Source: Pseudotabrizicola sp.
Lineage (GTDB): Bacteria > Pseudomonadota > Alphaproteobacteria > Rhodobacterales > Rhodobacteraceae
Assembly (NCBI RefSeq): GCF_030684215.1
Contig: NZ_JAUXOV010000063.1
Span: forward strand, 1 to 64,000
Direction of reading: 5' to 3'
DNA: 64,000 nucleotides
Of this stretch, positions 7,121 through 15,990 are shown one piece after another. Below the pieces are notes generated by a model, which worked only from the letters and a program-made list of their open reading frames with translations, was not told the DNA's origin and ran no database searches. Position numbers and translations under genes: made by a program. Position 1 is the stretch's first letter. The number at the start of each line of letters is the position of its first letter.

Positions 7121-8581
7121 ATGTTTTCGCGATTCAAAAAACCAGATGCAGGCCCAGCACCAACCGGGCTGAAACCTGTCACCTCAACGGGCCCGGTGGC
7201 CCCGGTTGCCGCCTCGGTGCCAAAGCCGGTCGCCGTTATTGCGCGCCCCGGCCCCACCCCTCCGCCGCCCAAAACGCCTGCCGAGGCCCTGGCATCGGAC
7301 AAGGAAAAAAAGCGCAAAGACAAGCTGATGGAGCTCAAGGTCGAGCTGCACAAGCGCTTGCTTGATAACCTGAACCTTTCAGCGCTGGAAAAGGCGTCCG
7401 AGGCGAACCTGAAACAGGAAATCGCCTCTATCACCGCCGAAGCGCTGGAGGAGATGAACGTCGCGCTAAACGCACAAGACCGCCAGATCCTGCATCAGGA
7501 ATTGTATGACGAAGTCATGGGCCTTGGTCCGCTGGAAACACTGCTGAAAGATGAAACCGTCAACGATATTCTGGTGAACGGCCCCAAGCGAATCTTTGTT
7601 GAACGCGCGGGCAAGCTGACGCTGACCGACATCACCTTCAAGGATGAACGCCACCTTCTGCGGATCATCGACAAGATTGTATCCGCCGTGGGCCGTCGCG
7701 TCGATGAATCGAACCCCTATTGCGACGCGCGCCTTGCCGATGGCTCGCGCTTCAACTGTATGGTGCCGCCGGTGGCGGTGGACGGATCGCTGGTGTCGAT
7801 CCGTAAGTTCAAGAAGGATAAGCTGGGCATCCCCGATCTGGTGCGGTTCGGTGCCTTTACCGAAGAAATGGCGGCCTATCTGCAAGCCGCCGTGTCCACC
7901 CGGCTTAACATCATCGTGTCGGGCGGCACCGGATCGGGGAAGACCACGACGTTGAACGCGCTGTCGTCGTTCATCGACAATGCCGAGCGGGTGCTGACCA
8001 TCGAAGACACCGCCGAATTGCAGCTGCAACAGGTGCATGTGGGCCGGATGGAAAGCCGCCCGCCAAACGTTGAAGGCAAAGGTGCGGTCACCCAGCGTGA
8101 CTGCTTGCGCAACGCGCTGCGGATGCGACCGGACCGGATCATCGTGGGGGAAACCCGCGGCGAGGAAGTGATCGACATGTTGCAGGCCATGAATACCGGC
8201 CACGACGGATCCATGACCACGATCCACGCCAACTCGGCGCGCGATGGCATCAGCCGTCTGGAAAACATGATCGCCATGTCCGGCATTGAAATGCCGATCA
8301 AGGCCATGCGCAGCCAGATCTCATCCGCTGTGAACCTGATCGTGCAGGCCAGCCGTTTGCAGGACGGCTCGCGTCGGATGACCTCGATCACCGAAATTAC
8401 CGGGATGGAAGGCGAGGTGATCTCGATGCAGGAAATCTTCCGCTACGAACGACTTGGCACTGAATCCAACGGCAAGATCATCGGTCGCTTCAACGCCACC
8501 GGCATCCGTTCCGCCTATTCCGACCGATTCCGCCAGTGGGGCTATGACCTGCCGGCATCCATTTACGAGCCGATTGTCTAG
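7121..8581 (+). CDS. cpaF: Tad pilus assembly ATPase CpaF (TadA)
   Basis: The 486-residue secretion ATPase of the VirB11/GspE-like CpaF family has a Pro-rich N-terminus, an N-terminal domain containing [23 protein letters not shown], and Walker [10 protein letters not shown] (Lys274). Also present are the Asp box, Walker B-type [16 protein letters not shown] and the His box MTTIHANS. It hydrolyses ATP at the inner membrane to power pilus extension and retraction, working with TadB and TadC encoded next. Length and motifs are complete. Confidence 0.97.
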   Translation: MFSRFKKPDAGPAPTGLKPVTSTGPVAPVAASVPKPVAVIARPGPTPPPPKTPAEALASDKEKKRKDKLMELKVELHKRLLDNLNLSALEKASEANLKQEIASITAEALEEMNVALNAQDRQILHQELYDEVMGLGPLETLLKDETVNDILVNGPKRIFVERAGKLTLTDITFKDERHLLRIIDKIVSAVGRRVDESNPYCDARLADGSRFNCMVPPVAVDGSLVSIRKFKKDKLGIPDLVRFGAFTEEMAAYLQAAVSTRLNIIVSGGTGSGKTTTLNALSSFIDNAERVLTIEDTAELQLQQVHVGRMESRPPNVEGKGAVTQRDCLRNALRMRPDRIIVGETRGEEVIDMLQAMNTGHDGSMTTIHANSARDGISRLENMIAMSGIEMPIKAMRSQISSAVNLIVQASRLQDGSRRMTSITEITGMEGEVISMQEIFRYERLGTESNGKIIGRFNATGIRSAYSDRFRQWGYDLPASIYEPIV

Positions 8582-8592
8582 GGGGCAGCACT

Positions 8593-9561
8593 ATGGAAAT
8601 CTCAGCCGCACCGCTGATCTACATCATGATCTTTGTCGCGGTCGTGGTGCTGGTCGAAGGCCTGTATCTGACCGTGTTCGGCAAATCCATCAGCATGGAC
8701 AGCCGCGTCAGCCGCCGTCTGGCCCTGATGCAAAAGAACGGTAACCGCGAACAGGTGCTGGAGCAGCTTCGCAAAGAGATGAGCCAGCATCTCTCGTCGC
8801 GCGGCATCCCGCTTTACTCGCTGCTGGCCGACAAGGCGCAAAAGGGCAACATCGCCTTTTCGCCAAAGCAGCTTATTGGCATCATGGCCCTTCTCAGCGT
8901 TTTTGCCTTTGTCGGCCTGACTGTGGGCACTGGGGTCAATACGCCTGTGCGCATCGCGATTGCGATCGTGATGGGGGTGGGTGGTGTTTACTTCTGGGTC
9001 AACAAAAAAGCCACGAAACGTGTCAGCATGATGGAAGATCAGCTGGCAGAAGCGGTGGAACTTATGGTCCGCTCCTTGCGTGTGGGCCACCCATTCGCCT
9101 CGGCCATCGGGATCGTCGCAAAAGAAGTGCCAGACCCGCTGGGCACCGAATTTGGCCTGATCGCAGATGAGGCGGCTTACGGGCGCAACGTCGCCGACAG
9201 TCTGAAATCCTTTGCCGAGCGTATGGACAATCAGGATCTTCGCTTTCTGGCCGTTGCGGTCGCCATTCAACAGCAATCGGGCGGCAACCTGGCTGAAATT
9301 CTGGAAGGTTTGGGCAAGGTTGTGCGCGCCCGCTACAAACTGTTCCGCCGGGTCAAGGCTATCACGGCCGAGGCAAAATGGTCGGGCGCGTTTCTGTCGG
9401 CCTTTCCGCTGTTTGCCTTGGTCGCCATCAACCTGATTGACCCGAACTATTACGAAGACGTCAAGGAAACCGCAGCTTTCGTGCCCGCAGGTATTTTTGT
9501 TGGTGTCATGCTGACCTTCAATATCATCTACATGAAAATCATGACGACGATCAAAGTCTGA
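8593..9561 (+). CDS. tadB: Tad inner-membrane platform protein TadB
   Basis: The 322-residue protein has an N-terminal membrane segment (PLIYIMIFVAVVVLVEGLYL), two further helices at about residues 95-135 and a C-terminal T2SSF domain (ELMVRSLRVGHPFASAIG … VAIQQQSGGNLAEILEGL) ending in two helices. TadB and TadC form the platform on which the CpaF ATPase acts. GGGGGC precedes the start; the gap from cpaF is 11 bp. Confidence 0.95.
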   Translation: MEISAAPLIYIMIFVAVVVLVEGLYLTVFGKSISMDSRVSRRLALMQKNGNREQVLEQLRKEMSQHLSSRGIPLYSLLADKAQKGNIAFSPKQLIGIMALLSVFAFVGLTVGTGVNTPVRIAIAIVMGVGGVYFWVNKKATKRVSMMEDQLAEAVELMVRSLRVGHPFASAIGIVAKEVPDPLGTEFGLIADEAAYGRNVADSLKSFAERMDNQDLRFLAVAVAIQQQSGGNLAEILEGLGKVVRARYKLFRRVKAITAEAKWSGAFLSAFPLFALVAINLIDPNYYEDVKETAAFVPAGIFVGVMLTFNIIYMKIMTTIKV

Positions 9562-9569
9562 GGCAGACC

Positions 9570-10547
9570 ATGCAAATCATTGAAAAAATCGAGGCTATGC
9601 TAACCGACTTTCTGGGCCCTATGGGCCCGCTTCTGGCGCTTGGTGGCGTCGGCCTTATGTTGATCATCTTCGCCCTTCCGACGATGCTGAAAAAGCAAAA
9701 AGACCCGCTTGAAGGGATCCGTGCCCTGCGCACCGGCAAAACCAGCGTGGTGGAAAAACTTCGCCGCGGCGGGCCTTCCAAAGCGGACAAGCTGGAACGC
9801 TTTGCAACCTATCTGGAACCCCAAAGCGCCGAGGAGCTGTCGGCCACCAAGATGAAACTGTTGCGTGCGGGCTATCGCGGCAAAGGTGCCGTGCGTGTGT
9901 TTCACTTTTCACAATTCGCGCTGGGAATTGGCGTTTTGATCCTGGGCTTGCTCTATGCCCTTCTGAAATCAACGCAGACCGAGATGACGACGCAAACGAT
10001 GGTCATGTACACCATCCTGCCGGCCGCCATCGGGTATTATGCCCCGGTCTACTGGGTCACCCGCCGCGTCGCCATGCGGCAGCAGGAAATCACCGATGGC
10101 TTCCCTGACGCGCTCGACATGATGCTGGTCTGCGTGGAGGCCGGGCAATCGCTGGACCAATCCATCATCCGCGTCGGCAACGAGGCCCGCAACGGCTATC
10201 CCGCGCTGGCCGAAGAGTTTGAAACGGTCGCCCAAGAGGTCAAGGCCGGCAAAGAGCGCATCACGGTTCTGCGCGATCTGTCCGAGCGGGTCGGCCTCCC
10301 CGATATTACCTCTTTCGTGACCACGCTGATCCAGTCCGCCAGCTTCGGCACCTCGATTGCCGATGCGCTGCGGGTCTATTCCGCGGAAATGCGTGACAAA
10401 CGGATCATGCGCGCCGAAGAAAAGGCCAACACGATCCCCACAAAGCTGACTTTGGGCACAATGCTCTTCACCCTGCCGCCGCTTCTGGTTATTCTGATCG
10501 GACCCTCTCTTGCCAAATTCGGGTCACAGATGGGGGGTGGAGGCTGA
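9570..10547 (+). CDS. tadC: Tad inner-membrane platform protein TadC
   Basis: The 325-residue protein resembles TadB in plan: an N-terminal membrane helix, a second membrane region around residues 110-155, and a T2SSF domain (DGFPDALDMMLVCVEAGQSLDQSI … ITSFVTTLIQSASFGTSIADAL) followed by a C-terminal helix. It pairs with TadB, 8 bp upstream. Its 3' end overlaps the start of the following TPR lipoprotein gene. Confidence 0.95.
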   Translation: MQIIEKIEAMLTDFLGPMGPLLALGGVGLMLIIFALPTMLKKQKDPLEGIRALRTGKTSVVEKLRRGGPSKADKLERFATYLEPQSAEELSATKMKLLRAGYRGKGAVRVFHFSQFALGIGVLILGLLYALLKSTQTEMTTQTMVMYTILPAAIGYYAPVYWVTRRVAMRQQEITDGFPDALDMMLVCVEAGQSLDQSIIRVGNEARNGYPALAEEFETVAQEVKAGKERITVLRDLSERVGLPDITSFVTTLIQSASFGTSIADALRVYSAEMRDKRIMRAEEKANTIPTKLTLGTMLFTLPPLLVILIGPSLAKFGSQMGGGG

Positions 10548-11136
10548 GATTCCGCAGACCCGTTTTTCTTCTGGCCTCGCGCTGGGCCTGATATTCTGCC
10601 TCGCCGCCTGTGACTCTACGGGCGGCGCTGGGCTTTTTGGCGGACAGAGTGGCCCGCGCGAAACCGCTTTCGGCGTCAACCCACGCGAGCAATCCGTCGA
10701 TGGCCTGATTGTCGGCCACCGGCTGATGGCGGCAGCCGAATACGATCTGGCGCTCAATGCCTATTTGCGCGCCGCGGGTGAACAGGGCTTTACCGTCGAT
10801 GTACTGTCCGCGCTTGGCTCTGCCAATCTTCATCTGGGGCGGCTTAACCAAGCTGAAAAGCTGCTGCGCGATGCGGTGAAAGAGGACCCCAACTTTGTAC
10901 CTGCGCTGAACAACCTTGGTGTTGTGCTGATGGAACGAGGCAATTACGGCGAGGCAAGGTTGTTTTTCCAGCGTGCCTTTGCTGCAGATAGTGGCCAAAC
11001 GGACATGATCCGCGAAAACCTGATGCGCGCCATCGCAAAAAGCCAAGATGCCGTGTATGTTGAACCCGAGGAAACATCACGGTTCACCCTCGTTCGGCGC
11101 GGCTACAGCACCTATGAATTGCTGTCCGAACTGTAA
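10537..11136 (+). CDS. tadD: Tad-locus TPR lipoprotein TadD
   Basis: About 199 residues with a lipoprotein signal (LALGLIFCLAAC, Cys25 from the GTG start) and tetratricopeptide repeats (AALGSANLHLGRLNQAEKLLRDAVKEDPNFVPALNNLGVVLMERGNYGEA…). TadD-type lipoproteins support secretin assembly. Start choice is uncertain: the track uses TTG 10510. GTG 10537 gives a better signal peptide. An ATT at 10549, placed after GGTGGAGG, has the best ribosome site but is a rare codon. All options start inside or next to the tadC stop, implying translational coupling. Confidence 0.85.
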   Translation: MEAEIPQTRFSSGLALGLIFCLAACDSTGGAGLFGGQSGPRETAFGVNPREQSVDGLIVGHRLMAAAEYDLALNAYLRAAGEQGFTVDVLSALGSANLHLGRLNQAEKLLRDAVKEDPNFVPALNNLGVVLMERGNYGEARLFFQRAFAADSGQTDMIRENLMRAIAKSQDAVYVEPEETSRFTLVRRGYSTYELLSEL

Positions 11137-11173
11137 CGCGGCAAGGGCCGGAGCAGTCAAAGAGGACGCATAA

Positions 11174-12019
11174 ATGCGCCGACCGATCGTTGTGGCACTG
11201 TGCCTTTCCGGCGCGGTTACCCTAAGTGCTTGTCAAAGATCCCCCGATGCCGAAGTGCAACGCGCGTTGAAAGACGTGAATGTGATCGACGAATCCAACC
11301 TTTCAGACATTATGTTGACCGTGGGCGACCCCGAAGAAGCCGTGAGCTACTTCCAGCGCACTGCCGAGCAGAACCCCGACCGGATTGACCTGAAACGCGG
11401 GCTCGCCAAGTCGCTGGTTCGTGCAGGTCGTCCGACCGAAGCCGCCGCCGTTTGGCGCACGGTCGTCGCCCATCCGCAGGTCACCAATGATGACCGCGTG
11501 TCGCTGGCAGATGCCCTGATCCGCGCGAACGAATGGTCGGCCGCCGAGGCCGAGTTGAACAAGGTTCCGCCCACGCACGAAACCTTTGAACGCTACCGGC
11601 TTGAGGCAATGGTCGCCGACAGCAAGAAGAACTGGAAAAAGGCCGACAGCTTTTATGAAATCGCCGCTGGCCTGACCACCAAGCCGTCAGGCGTGCTGAA
11701 CAACTGGGGCTTTTCCAAGCTGACCCGTGGCGATGCACCGGGGGCGGAAAAGCTGTTCGTGCAAGCGCTGACATATGACCCGACCATGTTCACCACCAAG
11801 AACAACCTTGTTCTGGCACGTGGCGCACAGCGCAAATACGAACTGCCTGTGGTCAAGATGAGCCAGTCGGAAAAGGCTGAATTGCTGTATACGATGGCGC
11901 TGACCGCCATCAAACAAGGCGACGTCAGCACCGGCAAACAACTGCTGCGCGAGGCGGTCGAAACCCACCCGCAGCACTTTGAAACCGCCGCCCGCGCGCT
12001 GGCCGCACTTGAGGCGTAA
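11174..12019 (+). CDS. Second Tad-locus TPR lipoprotein
   Basis: The 281-residue protein has a lipoprotein signal (VVALCLSGAVTLSAC, Cys20) and several TPR units (DPEEAVSYFQRTAEQNPDRIDLKRGLAKSLVRAGRPTEAAAVW …, NNWGFSKLTRGDAPGAEKLFVQALTYDP). It is a longer TadD-like relative, probably outer-membrane anchored facing the periplasm. RBS AGAGGACGC precedes the ATG. It lies between tadD and the prepilin peptidase gene, only 3 bp from the latter. Confidence 0.88.
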   Translation: MRRPIVVALCLSGAVTLSACQRSPDAEVQRALKDVNVIDESNLSDIMLTVGDPEEAVSYFQRTAEQNPDRIDLKRGLAKSLVRAGRPTEAAAVWRTVVAHPQVTNDDRVSLADALIRANEWSAAEAELNKVPPTHETFERYRLEAMVADSKKNWKKADSFYEIAAGLTTKPSGVLNNWGFSKLTRGDAPGAEKLFVQALTYDPTMFTTKNNLVLARGAQRKYELPVVKMSQSEKAELLYTMALTAIKQGDVSTGKQLLREAVETHPQHFETAARALAALEA

Positions 12020-12022
12020 GAC

Positions 12023-12550
12023 ATGGTATTTCCTACACTTACGCCGCTGACCGCCGGCGCGGCCATTGCGTTTTTGCCCTTTGCGCTGTTCATCGGCGGT
12101 TGGGTTGCATGGTCTGACATGAAGTTCATGAAAATCCCCAACAAGACCATGATCGCCCTTCTGGGCGTCTGGTTGGTGGTGGGTCTGGGCGCCGTCTTCC
12201 TGACCGGGCTGTCGCTGCAATCCTGGCTTTGGGGTTGGGCGCTGGCAGCCATTACGCTGGTTATTGGATTTTTGGCCAATGCCTTACGGCTTGTGGGTGG
12301 CGGGGATGCAAAATTTGCGACCGCCATGGCACCGTTTTTCGTTGGCACCGACTGGCGTACCATTTTTGTCATCGCCGCAAGTTGCCTGATCGGTGCCTTT
12401 GTCGTGCATCGCATCATCCGCAACATCGGCCCCATCCGCCGCGCAAGCCCGGATTGGATCAGCTGGACCAGCAATGACTTCCCAATGGGTCTGGCCCTTG
12501 CAGGGACACTTATTTTCCATCTTTTGCTCACAATTTCGGGTGCATTCTAA
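12023..12550 (+). CDS. cpaA: Prepilin peptidase CpaA (TadV)
   Basis: The 175-residue polytopic membrane protein is a short type IV prepilin peptidase lacking the N-methylation domain, as in Tad systems. The two catalytic aspartates of the GXGD-type aspartic protease are visible: Asp32 in WSDMKFMKIPN and Asp95 in VGGGDAKFA. It would cut the Flp leader peptides and is therefore the partner of the unusual pilins at the start of the locus. Confidence 0.95.
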   Translation: MVFPTLTPLTAGAAIAFLPFALFIGGWVAWSDMKFMKIPNKTMIALLGVWLVVGLGAVFLTGLSLQSWLWGWALAAITLVIGFLANALRLVGGGDAKFATAMAPFFVGTDWRTIFVIAASCLIGAFVVHRIIRNIGPIRRASPDWISWTSNDFPMGLALAGTLIFHLLLTISGAF

Positions 12551-12622
12551 GGCAAGATATTGGCCAAGGGGCGGATTGCGTTGCAAACCGCCCTTCCCCG
12601 CCCTTGAACCAGAGTGTCTTGA

Positions 12623-13936
12623 ATGAACATGCCGATCACCCCGAATGTGACAGCCCCTCCGGCCCCCAAGTCGCTCGAGCAAACCGGCCTGTCGCTGGTG
12701 ATGATGCGGGACATTCTGCTGAAGACCATCTTCCGTATGAACATTGACCTTGTGTCAGACATCAGCCGCGTCATCGCACTGTCGCCGCAGTTGACACAGC
12801 AACTGATCGACATTGCGCGCGGCCAAAAGCTGATTGAAGCGACCGGCACCCTGCATGCCACCTCTGGCAACGAAATGGGCTATCAGCTGACCGACAGCGG
12901 CAAGGCGCGTGCGCTGGATGCGCTGTCGCAATCGGAATATTTCGGGTCGATGCCCGTGCCGCTGGCGTCATATGCCGAACAAATGAAGCGCCAATCGGTG
13001 CGTGATATCCGACTGACCCGCGAACAGCTTGTGGGGTCCATGGGCCACCTGATCCTGCCGCCGGATCTTTTGGGCAACCTCGGTCCCGCCATCACATCCG
13101 GGCGGTCGATCTTGCTATATGGCCCACCCGGCAACGGTAAGTCCTCTATCTCGAATGGCATCCGCGCGGCGATGGGCGATAAAATCTATATCCCGCGGGC
13201 GATCGAATATTCCGGTCAGGTCATCACCGTTTATGATCCGATTGTGCATTCCGCTGCCGAAGAGTCGGTCGATGACCCCAGTTCGCTGCGCCGCACTTCG
13301 GGCCGGTTTGACACTCGCTATGTCTATTGCGAACGCCCGACCGTGATCACGGGCGGCGAACTTACGCTCGACATGCTGGATCTGAAATACAACCCGGTCG
13401 CGCGGACCTATCAGGCGCCGCTGCAGCTGAAAGCGTCTGGCGGCATCTTCATCGTGGATGACCTTGGCCGTCAGGCAGAATCGCCGCAAAAGCTGGTCAA
13501 CCGCTGGATTGTGCCGCTGGAAGAAGCGCGCGATATTCTGTCGCTGCAATCGGGCGAGAAATTCACCGTGCCGTTTGACACGCTGGTCATCTTCTCAACC
13601 AACTTCCACCCGAACGAGATTTTCGATGGGGCGGCCCTGCGGCGTATCTTCTTCAAGATCAAGGTCGATGGTCCCAATCAGGAAATGTTCCTGAAAATCT
13701 TTGCCATGGTCGCCCGCAAGAAAAAGATGCCGCTGGACGAAGCGACGCTAATTCACATGCTGAAAACCAAATATCCCACCATCCAGAACAATTTTGCGAA
13801 CTATCAGCCGACATTTCTGATCGATCAGATGATCGCGATTTGCGAGTTTGAGGGCATTCCCTATCAGATGCGCCCCGACCTGATTGACCGCGCATGGGGC
13901 AACATGTTCGTGCGTGATGAGGCGATCGCCCGCTAG
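12623..13936 (+). CDS. MoxR-like AAA+ ATPase attached to the tad locus
   Basis: The 437-residue cytoplasmic protein has an N-terminal helical, possibly winged-helix region (residues 20-140, LVMMRDILLKTIFRMNIDLV, GYQLTDSGKARALDAL). An AAA+ module follows, with Walker A GPPGNGKSS (Lys173), Walker B GGIFIVDDLGRQ (Asp279/280), a sensor-1-like FSTNFHP and the arginine pair ALRRIFF. I recognise the fold but no characterised function. It is the last gene on this strand after cpaA (72-bp gap) and probably shares the cpaE transcript, so a role in pilus assembly or its control is a reasonable inference. MoxR-type chaperone activity on another client is the alternative. Confidence 0.8.
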   Translation: MNMPITPNVTAPPAPKSLEQTGLSLVMMRDILLKTIFRMNIDLVSDISRVIALSPQLTQQLIDIARGQKLIEATGTLHATSGNEMGYQLTDSGKARALDALSQSEYFGSMPVPLASYAEQMKRQSVRDIRLTREQLVGSMGHLILPPDLLGNLGPAITSGRSILLYGPPGNGKSSISNGIRAAMGDKIYIPRAIEYSGQVITVYDPIVHSAAEESVDDPSSLRRTSGRFDTRYVYCERPTVITGGELTLDMLDLKYNPVARTYQAPLQLKASGGIFIVDDLGRQAESPQKLVNRWIVPLEEARDILSLQSGEKFTVPFDTLVIFSTNFHPNEIFDGAALRRIFFKIKVDGPNQEMFLKIFAMVARKKKMPLDEATLIHMLKTKYPTIQNNFANYQPTFLIDQMIAICEFEGIPYQMRPDLIDRAWGNMFVRDEAIAR

Positions 13937-13948
13937 ACAATCTGGGCG

Positions 13949-14503
13949 TCAGGCAAAGCGCCGGACGCCCTGTTCGGTCACGATCATATCCAGCCGTTGA
14001 TCGGTGGCATCAATCGGCACCTCGGCCACCTCTTGCGCAGCAAAGGCAAAGCCTATTGCCAGCACCGGACCCCGCGCGCGCAACCCTTCCAGCGTGCGGT
14101 CATAGAACCCGCCGCCATAGCCCAACCGATAGCCGCGGGCATCAAACGCCAGCAGCGGCACGATCAGCACCTCCGGCTCCAGCCAGGCGCCGTCTGCCGG
14201 GATCAGCGCACCAAACGCGCCCGCCACCATCGCGCACCCCGGCGACCATTCCCGGAACCGGAGCGCCTGAGCAGGCCCCATGATCACCGGCACCCCAACT
14301 GCCCCCTGATGCGCGGCCATCGCGGGAAGCGGGTCAATCTCGGTCCGCATCGGCATATAGCCCGACAGCACCGCGCCCCGATTGCCTGCCAGCACATCAG
14401 CCAGCAATTCCGCCGCTTGGCCCTGGCCTGCAGCAAAGGCCGCCTTGCGCACGGCAAAGGCCGTTTTGCGGGCAGCAGCCTTGTCACCCTGCTCCCCGCT
14501 CAT
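13949..14503 (-). CDS. 5-formyltetrahydrofolate cyclo-ligase
   Basis: The 184-residue protein carries the family signature YRLGYGGGFYDRTLE plus the N-terminal basic KxxxR helix (AARKTAFAVRKAAF) and EPEVLIVPLLAFDARG. The enzyme converts 5-formyl-THF to 5,10-methenyl-THF with ATP, recycling folate in the cytoplasm. Its ATG overlaps the stop of mgtE by 4 bp (ATGA), so it is translationally coupled behind the magnesium channel gene; a functional link may be its Mg-ATP need but could be chance. It converges on the tad AAA+ gene with a 12-bp gap. Confidence 0.92.
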   Translation of the reverse strand: MSGEQGDKAAARKTAFAVRKAAFAAGQGQAAELLADVLAGNRGAVLSGYMPMRTEIDPLPAMAAHQGAVGVPVIMGPAQALRFREWSPGCAMVAGAFGALIPADGAWLEPEVLIVPLLAFDARGYRLGYGGGFYDRTLEGLRARGPVLAIGFAFAAQEVAEVPIDATDQRLDMIVTEQGVRRFA

Positions 14504-15870
14504 AAAAGCACCAGCGTGGCCAACCCGAGAAAGGCAAAGAACCCCATCACATCAGTCAACGTTGTCACAAAAGTTCCAGACGCCAAGGCCGGGTCCAGAC
14601 CCATCCGGTTCAGAGAAAGCGGCACCAACACCCCCCCAAGTGCGGCCACCACCTGATTGACCATCATCGCCGAGGCCAGCACAAGACCAAGCCGCCAATC
14701 CCCGAACAAGAACGTTCCTGCCAGACCCAGCACCAACGCCAACCCCAGCCCATTCAACAACCCTGCGCCCAGTTCACGAAACACAACCCGCTTTGCGTTT
14801 GACGCGGTCAGATCGCGTGTCGCCAAGGCGCGAACAGCCACCGCCAGCGATTGCGTCCCCGCAATCCCACCCGTCGAGGCCACGATCGGCATCAAAGCCG
14901 CAAGCACCACAATCGCCTCAATTGTCGCTTCGAATCGCGAGATCACCATGGCTGACAGCGACGCGGTCAAAAGGTTTATCATCAGCCAGGGCAACCGCCC
15001 CCGCGCCGTTTCCACCGCACCATCCGAGACGCTGGATTCGTCATTCACGCCTGCCAGACGCAACATGTCCTCCTGATGCTCCTCATCCAGGACGTTCATC
15101 GCGTCATCAATCGTGATCACACCCACCAAACGACCATGTTCATCCACAACCGGACAGGAAATCAGGTGATACTGGTTGAACAGATAGGCCACGTCCGCCT
15201 CTGGCTCTGTTGCCTTGATCGTGCGGAAGCTTTCCTCAACAATCGCCATCAGCCCGACGTCGCGCCGCGCTGACAACAACCGCCCCAGTGTAACATAAGA
15301 CACCGGCTTCATGCGCGGATCGACCAGAATGACATGGTAGAACTGGTCCGGCAGCCAGTCGACACTGCGCAGATGGTCAATCATTTCGCCCACGGTCCAA
15401 TGCTCGGGGGCGGTCACCACCTCGCGCTGCATCAGGCGCCCGGCGGAATACTCAGGATATGCAAGCGCCTGTTCGACCGCCAAACGATCTGCCGAATTCA
15501 GCGTCGACAGGATCGCCTCTTGCGCGGGCTCCTCCAGATCTTCAAGAATATCAACGACATCGTCTGTATCCAGATCGCGCATTGCTTCGGCGACAACCGA
15601 AGGCGGCAAGGATTCGATCACCTCCTCGCGGATCGAATCCGAAATCTCAGACAAGATGTCGCCGTCAATCTCGCCCGACCACATCGTCAGCAATTGCCGC
15701 CGATCCTCACCGCGGATCTGCTCCAACAGGTCGGCCACGTCAGCGGCGTGCAGCGGCTCCAACAGACGCTTCAATTCAACGGTATCGCCAGCTGCAACCG
15801 CCGTCAGAATCGACGCCACGCGGCGCGTATCCAGCCCGTCTCTTTCGTCTATGCGCGCATTATCTGCCAT
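14500..15870 (-). CDS. mgtE: Magnesium transporter MgtE
   Basis: The 456-residue protein has the MgtE plan: a cytoplasmic N domain with MgtE_N repeats (ELKRLLEPLHAADVADLLEQI…), two CBS domains (residues about 140-265, ISCPVVDEHGRLVGVITIDDAMNVL) and a C-terminal five-helix membrane domain with PIVASTGGIAGTQSLAVAVRAL. It is a Mg2+ channel gated by intracellular Mg2+ bound at the N/CBS domains. No M-box riboswitch is visible in the 120 bp upstream. It is followed by the folate cyclo-ligase gene. Confidence 0.96.
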   Translation of the reverse strand: MADNARIDERDGLDTRRVASILTAVAAGDTVELKRLLEPLHAADVADLLEQIRGEDRRQLLTMWSGEIDGDILSEISDSIREEVIESLPPSVVAEAMRDLDTDDVVDILEDLEEPAQEAILSTLNSADRLAVEQALAYPEYSAGRLMQREVVTAPEHWTVGEMIDHLRSVDWLPDQFYHVILVDPRMKPVSYVTLGRLLSARRDVGLMAIVEESFRTIKATEPEADVAYLFNQYHLISCPVVDEHGRLVGVITIDDAMNVLDEEHQEDMLRLAGVNDESSVSDGAVETARGRLPWLMINLLTASLSAMVISRFEATIEAIVVLAALMPIVASTGGIAGTQSLAVAVRALATRDLTASNAKRVVFRELGAGLLNGLGLALVLGLAGTFLFGDWRLGLVLASAMMVNQVVAALGGVLVPLSLNRMGLDPALASGTFVTTLTDVMGFFAFLGLATLVLL

Positions 15871-15990
15871 GCCTACCCCGCTTGATTACCCCAACACTAG
15901 CGAAAGCTGTTTCCGGCAAACAGGGGGCACCTCGCAAATTTACCCAAAGGATGAAAGACGATAGGTTGCGTCTGTGAGAAGGGGACCAAG

